Assembly (NCBI GenBank): GCA_934230325.1
Contig: CAKQEP010000021.1
Coordinates: 1 to 7,785, forward strand
Direction: 5' to 3'
DNA length: 7,785 bases
Source of the DNA: an uncultured Clostridia bacterium
Lineage (GTDB): Bacteria > Bacillota > Clostridia > Christensenellales > CAG-314
Below, in pieces: positions 7,614 through 7,785 of this stretch (position 1 is its first letter; each line of letters opens with the position of its first letter). Position numbers and translations under genes: made by a program. The notes beneath the pieces were generated by a model. It did not search any database, was not told the DNA's origin, and saw nothing but the letters and a program-made list of their open reading frames with translations.

Positions 7614-7672
7614 ACAAGCGAAAGCGAATACGTGTAAATATGTTGGTAGATATTAAAGCGTATTTTGCTTGT
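7614..7672 (+). promoter_or_regulatory. Long interrupted stem-loop in the 5' leader of the downstream gene
   Basis: Three nested helices can be drawn: ACAAGC (7614-7619) with GCTTGT (7667-7672), AATACG (7627-7632) with CGTATT (7659-7664), and AATAT (7637-7641) with ATATT (7650-7654). An asymmetric internal loop (7 bases against 2) separates the first two. The structure ends 25 bases before the ribosome binding site and has no U-run after it, so it is not a terminator. It may stabilise the mRNA or act in cis on translation. It does not match any riboswitch core I can recall. Confidence 0.4.
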
Positions 7673-7697
7673 GCAAAAGTAATAAAAAAACCGGAAC

Positions 7698-7703
7698 GGA
7701 GGT
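7698..7703 (+). promoter_or_regulatory. Strong Shine-Dalgarno site (GGAGGT) of the downstream gene
   Basis: GGAGGT lies 8 bases upstream of the ATG at 7712, a near-ideal match to the 16S rRNA anti-Shine-Dalgarno sequence. It fixes the start of the downstream gene at 7712. Confidence 0.9.
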
Positions 7704-7711
7704 AAAAACGG

Positions 7712-7785
7712 ATGAAACAAAAAAGGCTTATGACGGTAGTATTGTTAGTACTTATAGTATTAGCGTCGGTAATGGCATTTGTCGG
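7712..7785 (+). CDS. N-terminus of an exported or membrane protein (3' partial)
   Basis: Only 24 codons are visible. The translation begins MKQKRLMTVV and continues with an uninterrupted hydrophobic run (LLVLIVLASVMAFVG) to the window edge. A short basic n-region followed by a hydrophobic core is a signal peptide or a signal anchor; the cleavage region is not in view. The start is well supported by the GGAGGT site 8 bases upstream. The gene has its own promoter and long leader, so it is transcribed separately from the LRR gene. It may be another surface protein, perhaps a paralogue, since such genes often cluster, but nothing in the visible residues shows its family. Confidence 0.85.
   Translation, partial: MKQKRLMTVVLLVLIVLASVMAFV

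Larger units (their letters stand above)
7071..7711. other. 641-base intergenic region between two plus-strand genes
   Basis: No convincing protein gene lies here. The region contains the terminator of the giant gene, a GC-richer hairpin-rich island at about 7169-7341, an AT-rich stretch at 7352-7449 in which I recognise nothing, a promoter, and a structured leader for the next gene. The two long minus-strand open frames in it (7152-7343 and 7478-7720) have no Shine-Dalgarno sequence and read as chance translations of repeat or AT-rich DNA. No tRNA, CRISPR repeat or known riboswitch core could be recognised by eye. Confidence 0.8.

Noticed and set aside
7586..7640. Possible c-di-GMP or other riboswitch core in the leader (GCAAAACAACGG...GCGAAAGCGAA)
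   Set aside because: There is a superficial similarity in A-rich loops, but the required conserved helices and tetraloop/receptor pattern cannot be drawn.
7478..7720. Minus-strand 80-codon open frame, Phe/Tyr/Val-rich
   Set aside because: It is antisense to AT-rich leader DNA, overlaps the well-supported start at 7712, and has no ribosome binding site; its composition is simply that of A-rich DNA read backwards.

Overview
The window is dominated by one giant plus-strand gene. It is already open at base 1 and runs to a TAA at 7068-7070, giving 2,355 visible codons with the true N-terminus upstream of the window. The product reads as an extracellular or surface protein. It has two InlB-type B-repeats (Listeria-Bacteroides repeat, Flg_new family), a short entry strand region, and then about 70 BspA-like leucine-rich repeats (LRR_5 family), closed by a Trp/Cys-rich C-terminal cap. 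The solenoid is interrupted by six copies of a 'DGxLY...hydrophobic-P...VP' beta-hairpin module and by several polar loops. No LPXTG motif and no C-terminal membrane segment is present, so any cell-surface anchor must lie in the unseen N-terminal part or be non-covalent.

Downstream is a 641-base non-coding gap (7071-7711). In order it holds: a strong bidirectional Rho-independent terminator (7122-7152); a GC-richer, hairpin-rich island (about 7169-7341) that looks like a small dispersed repeat or MITE-like element and is bracketed by a 10-bp direct repeat; AT-rich DNA with nothing recognisable; a good sigma-A-type promoter (7450-7478); and a leader of about 226 nt with a long interrupted stem-loop (7614-7672). 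The gap ends in a strong ribosome binding site (GGAGGT, 7698-7703). A second plus-strand gene starts at 7712 and shows only its signal-peptide-like N-terminus before the window ends.

The organism is most likely a low-to-moderate GC member of the Bacillota, probably an anaerobic gut-type clostridium. The grounds are the strong GGAGG Shine-Dalgarno sequence, the U-tailed terminator, the AT-rich spacer, and the B-repeat plus LRR_5 architecture. Frequent ATA, TTG and GTA codons in the coding sequence fit this, but the taxon is inference only. Both genes appear to encode exported proteins and are separate transcription units: the first ends at its own terminator and the second has its own promoter. 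I see no enzyme, defence system, CRISPR array, tRNA or rRNA. The window looks like an accessory surface-protein locus rather than a new molecular system; the most open questions are the repeat island and the structured leader.
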